Positions 62,325 to 64,000 of a stretch of 64,000 nt of DNA are shown one piece after another. This DNA comes from Sulfolobales archaeon (GTDB lineage Archaea > Thermoproteota > Thermoprotei_A > Sulfolobales > NBVN01), in the NCBI GenBank assembly GCA_026413885.1, contig JAOAKA010000002.1, forward strand, positions 1 through 64,000, in the 5' to 3' direction. Below the pieces are notes generated by a model. It ran no database searches, was not told the origin of the DNA, and saw nothing but the letters and a program-made list of their open reading frames with translations. Numbering within the stretch: the first letter of the stretch is position 1; each line of letters begins with the position of its first letter. The translations under genes were made by a program, and so were the position numbers.

Positions 62325-62507
62325 TTGCCTCATTCTCCAGTTTGCCGCGTCTACTCTTTAAAGTACAGGCTAGTGAGATTTAGACTGAGAGTACGATATG
62401 CTGTTAATGACAATGGCGGTCATTCCATAGAAATCTGTGTAGAGAGCTGTGTATCTGTAACTACTTTATTAGGTGATGTAGATTATGCTTTGAGTAGAGG
62501 GTTATAG
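62325..62507 (+). CDS. Possible small protein (60 residues), unknown
   Basis: TTG start at 62325, stop at 62507. The C-terminal 45 residues (KYRLVRFRLRVRYAVNDNGG, then HSIEICVESCVSVTTLLGDV) look protein-like with alternating beta pattern, and codon use is that of neighbours; the first 10 codons are less convincing. It lies 30 bases before the next gene. No family recognised. The preceding 62151-62324 holds nothing visible. Confidence 0.35.
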   Translation: MPHSPVCRVYSLKYRLVRFRLRVRYAVNDNGGHSIEICVESCVSVTTLLGDVDYALSRGL

Positions 62508-62537
62508 CTTATCAGTTATAGCTGAGGAAGAGTTAGT

Positions 62538-62861
62538 TTGGTGCGCAACTTGAAGACCATTACGTTAGTAGCCAGAGTTCCAGCTCTAGAGAGTGGTAAA
62601 TATATCGCTAAAATTAAGCAGGTAGTCGGTAGTTTAATGGAACTCGATTTCAAGGTCCATCTCTTCATAGATCAGGGAGAGATTCCGGAACTCATAACGC
62701 AGGGAGAAATAATAGACCTCAGGAAGACAAGTGTTAAAGACATCGTTAAGCGTATTCTAAGCTATATTAGCATAGATGTTTCAGATCCTGACATGTTAGA
62801 GAAACTTGCTGGAGCCGGCATCAATGAGTCAGGAGAGCTCTTAGAGCCAGATTCTCTCTAG
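62538..62861 (+). CDS. Archaeal protein of unknown function
   Basis: 107 residues from TTG (GTG 62541 possible), GAGGAAGAG upstream. Predicted beta-alpha-beta fold: ITLVARVPALESGKYIAKIKQVVGSLMEL, then FKVHLFIDQGEIPELI and DLRKTSVKDIVKRIL. No motif recognised. Located between RNase P and AMMECR1 genes. Confidence 0.65.
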   Translation: MVRNLKTITLVARVPALESGKYIAKIKQVVGSLMELDFKVHLFIDQGEIPELITQGEIIDLRKTSVKDIVKRILSYISIDVSDPDMLEKLAGAGINESGELLEPDSL

Positions 62862-62971
62862 TTAGGTGAGCCTAGGAACTCTACACCTTATTCTTAGTTA
62901 ATATTTTCGTAAGCTGAAAGTTATTACTTTTAACTAGGAAGATCTAGTGAGACCTATCTGAGGTACGAGGA

Positions 62972-63628
62972 ATGCCTGAATACGCAGACCCCACTCTACT
63001 GAGTCTAGAAGATGGAGCCTTTCTGGTGAAACTTGCGAGAAGAGCTGTTGAAGAGTATTTGAAGACCGGTAGCGTTATTGAGTCTCCAGCTGTAAGCAGC
63101 ACACTGCAAGCTAGAGGCATGACTTTTACAACTATAAGAAAAGCATATAGAGAGCGGTATCTGCTGCGGGGTTGTGTTGGGTATTTATCTCCTATCGAAT
63201 CTCTAGTTAAGAATGTAATTACAACAGCTCTTGCGGCCGCTTTTGAAGACCCTAGATTCGAGCCTCTGCGAGACGACGAACTTGATCATGTAGTTTTTGA
63301 AGTCAGTGTTCTATCTACCTCTAGAGAAATAAAATCCGTGGGTAGAGAAAGATCTCGAGAAGTAGTAATAGGTAGAGATGGACTTGTAGCTGAATATAGG
63401 GTACACAGAGGAGTTCTACTACCTGAAGTACCTATTGAGTACTGCTGGGATGAAGAAACATTTCTATCAGAGACATGTGTTAAAGCCGGTATGCCTCCAG
63501 ACTGCTGGTTGAGTGAGAAAGTAAAGATTAAGAAGTTTACCGCTAGAGTCTTTAGAGAAACCTCACCTAGAGGAAGTGTTGTGGAGCTAGATCTATCGAG
63601 AGAGTATCGAGAAAAATGCCGAATATAG
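62972..63628 (+). CDS. AMMECR1 family protein
   Basis: 218 residues, ATG. [17 protein letters not shown], the signature [27 protein letters not shown] (split here around residue 70-95), [24 protein letters not shown] and [22 protein letters not shown]-type segments are those of AMMECR1/TIGR00296. The function is unknown; its conservation with Mho1 and pterin genes hints at a redox or modification role. Convergent with tRNA-Glu. Confidence 0.9.
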   Translation: [218 protein letters not shown]

Positions 63629-63806
63629 TCGAATACACTAGAAATAACACATAGTTAAACTAACCACACAACTCAGAAGAGCTCGAAATACTAAAACATT
63701 ACTTCATCGCTACAATATTTTCGTGTTATGTATTTAGGTTTAACTGCCGTAAGCGGCTCACAAACTGTCTTCAACACGTTTTCAAATAAGAGAAATACTG
63801 TGAAAG

Positions 63807-63881
63807 TGCCGCGGCCGGGATTTGAACCCGGGTCACGGGCTCGAAAGGCCCGCATACTTGGCCGGGCTATACTACCGCGGC
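63807..63881 (-). tRNA. tRNA-Glu (TTC)
   Basis: On the minus strand the acceptor GCCGCGG pairs with CCGCGGC, discriminator A at 63807. The anticodon arm CGGGC-CTTTCGA-GCCCG gives anticodon TTC, and the T-arm contains GGTTCAAATCC. No intron and no encoded CCA. A TTTATAAA box at 63907-63914 lies 29 bases upstream. The 63629-63806 spacer has no gene. Confidence 0.93.
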
Positions 63882-63906
63882 TCCAGATACTTATCGATAG
63901 CTCTAG

Positions 63907-63914
63907 TTTATAAA
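63907..63914 (-). promoter_or_regulatory. TATA box of tRNA-Glu
   Basis: TTTATAAA centred about 29 bases from the first tRNA base, same box as that of the gene at 1-1075. It may also serve the plus-strand gene starting at the window edge. Confidence 0.5.
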
Positions 63915-63969
63915 GGTTGTAAATAGGATCTGTGTTTCGGGTTAGCACACAGTTGCTTGGGGATCAACT

Positions 63970-64000
63970 GTGGCAGGTACAATAGAGTTCACTAAACCTA
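63970..64000 (+). CDS. Start of a gene running off the window (10 codons seen)
   Basis: GTG at 63970 is preceded by GGGG (63959-63962) at 7 bases and opens MAGTIEFTKP. Too little is present to identify it; the ribosome site and position after a TATA box support a real start. Confidence 0.4.
   Translation, partial: MAGTIEFTKP

Overview
The window is chromosomal DNA of a thermophile-like crenarchaeon (Thermoproteia/TACK). The evidence is a crenarchaeal information-processing set: helicase-less XPF nuclease, PCNA next to primase small subunit, Rpo11, TFS, RNase P Rpp21, a two-domain CDC48, a CdvB/Snf7-like protein and an intron-containing tRNA-Tyr. TATA boxes lie 25-30 bases upstream of leaderless or short-leader genes, G-rich Shine-Dalgarno sequences (GGTGA, GAGGTG, GGGGT) precede many starts, arginine is mostly AGA, and GTG/TTG starts are common. 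An order-level assignment (for example Desulfurococcales) is only a guess. No CRISPR array, insertion sequence, provirus or rRNA was seen.

Layout. 1-5992: end of a peptide-type ABC binding protein, pgk, a TRAP-TAXI receptor with a DUF1850 partner, then a DHH phosphoesterase-XPF nuclease pair. 5989-13554: formamidase-like protein, a lone hypD, an HD phosphohydrolase, glutamate dehydrogenase, tldD/tldE. 13807-15468: DUF2067-like gene, rpo11, an unknown small gene and tfs. 15478-21113: a complete phosphate-uptake cluster (AbrB-PhoU, pstS, pstC, pstA, pstB, phoU-like), all on the minus strand. 21375-28288: TRAP fused permease (18 kb from its probable receptor), membrane Lon-like S16 protease, YjjX-type NTPase and both subunits of ADP-forming acyl-CoA synthetase. 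28839-36877: inositol-1-phosphate synthase diverging from a PadR regulator across two palindromes, a radical-SAM gene, pcn-priS, carbamate kinase, FeoA and a methanogen-type (type 2) seryl-tRNA synthetase. 36886-46947: poorly characterised archaeal genes (coiled-coil/RHH-like, B3/4 domain, cysteine winged helix), an orphan LolD-type ATPase, HisC-like aminotransferase, tRNA-Tyr, cysS-thiL, and a CDC48 operon with two unknown partners. 47121-64000: phosphoribosyltransferase, CdvB paralogue, half-size chromate transporter, split methionine synthase with a MetF-like protein, MBL hydrolase, Gfo/Idh oxidoreductase, cDPG-synthetase family GTPase, radical-SAM B12-type protein, MoaB, MIP18, D-aminoacylase-aminotransferase pair, upp-rpp21, AMMECR1 and tRNA-Glu.

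The most unusual observation is that three genes (DHH phosphoesterase, a radical-SAM protein, CDC48) have conserved N-termini that extend upstream of any ATG/GTG/TTG. In each case the only plausible initiator is CTG or ATA, preceded at 6-7 bases by a G-rich Shine-Dalgarno like that of normal genes. This suggests AUA/CUG initiation, or lesions at start codons. Next in interest are the type 2 SerRS with its zinc ligands, the two-palindrome ino1/padR promoter, repeated GTATATT heptamers at the pst and phoU promoters, and several small cysteine proteins coupled to winged-helix genes.
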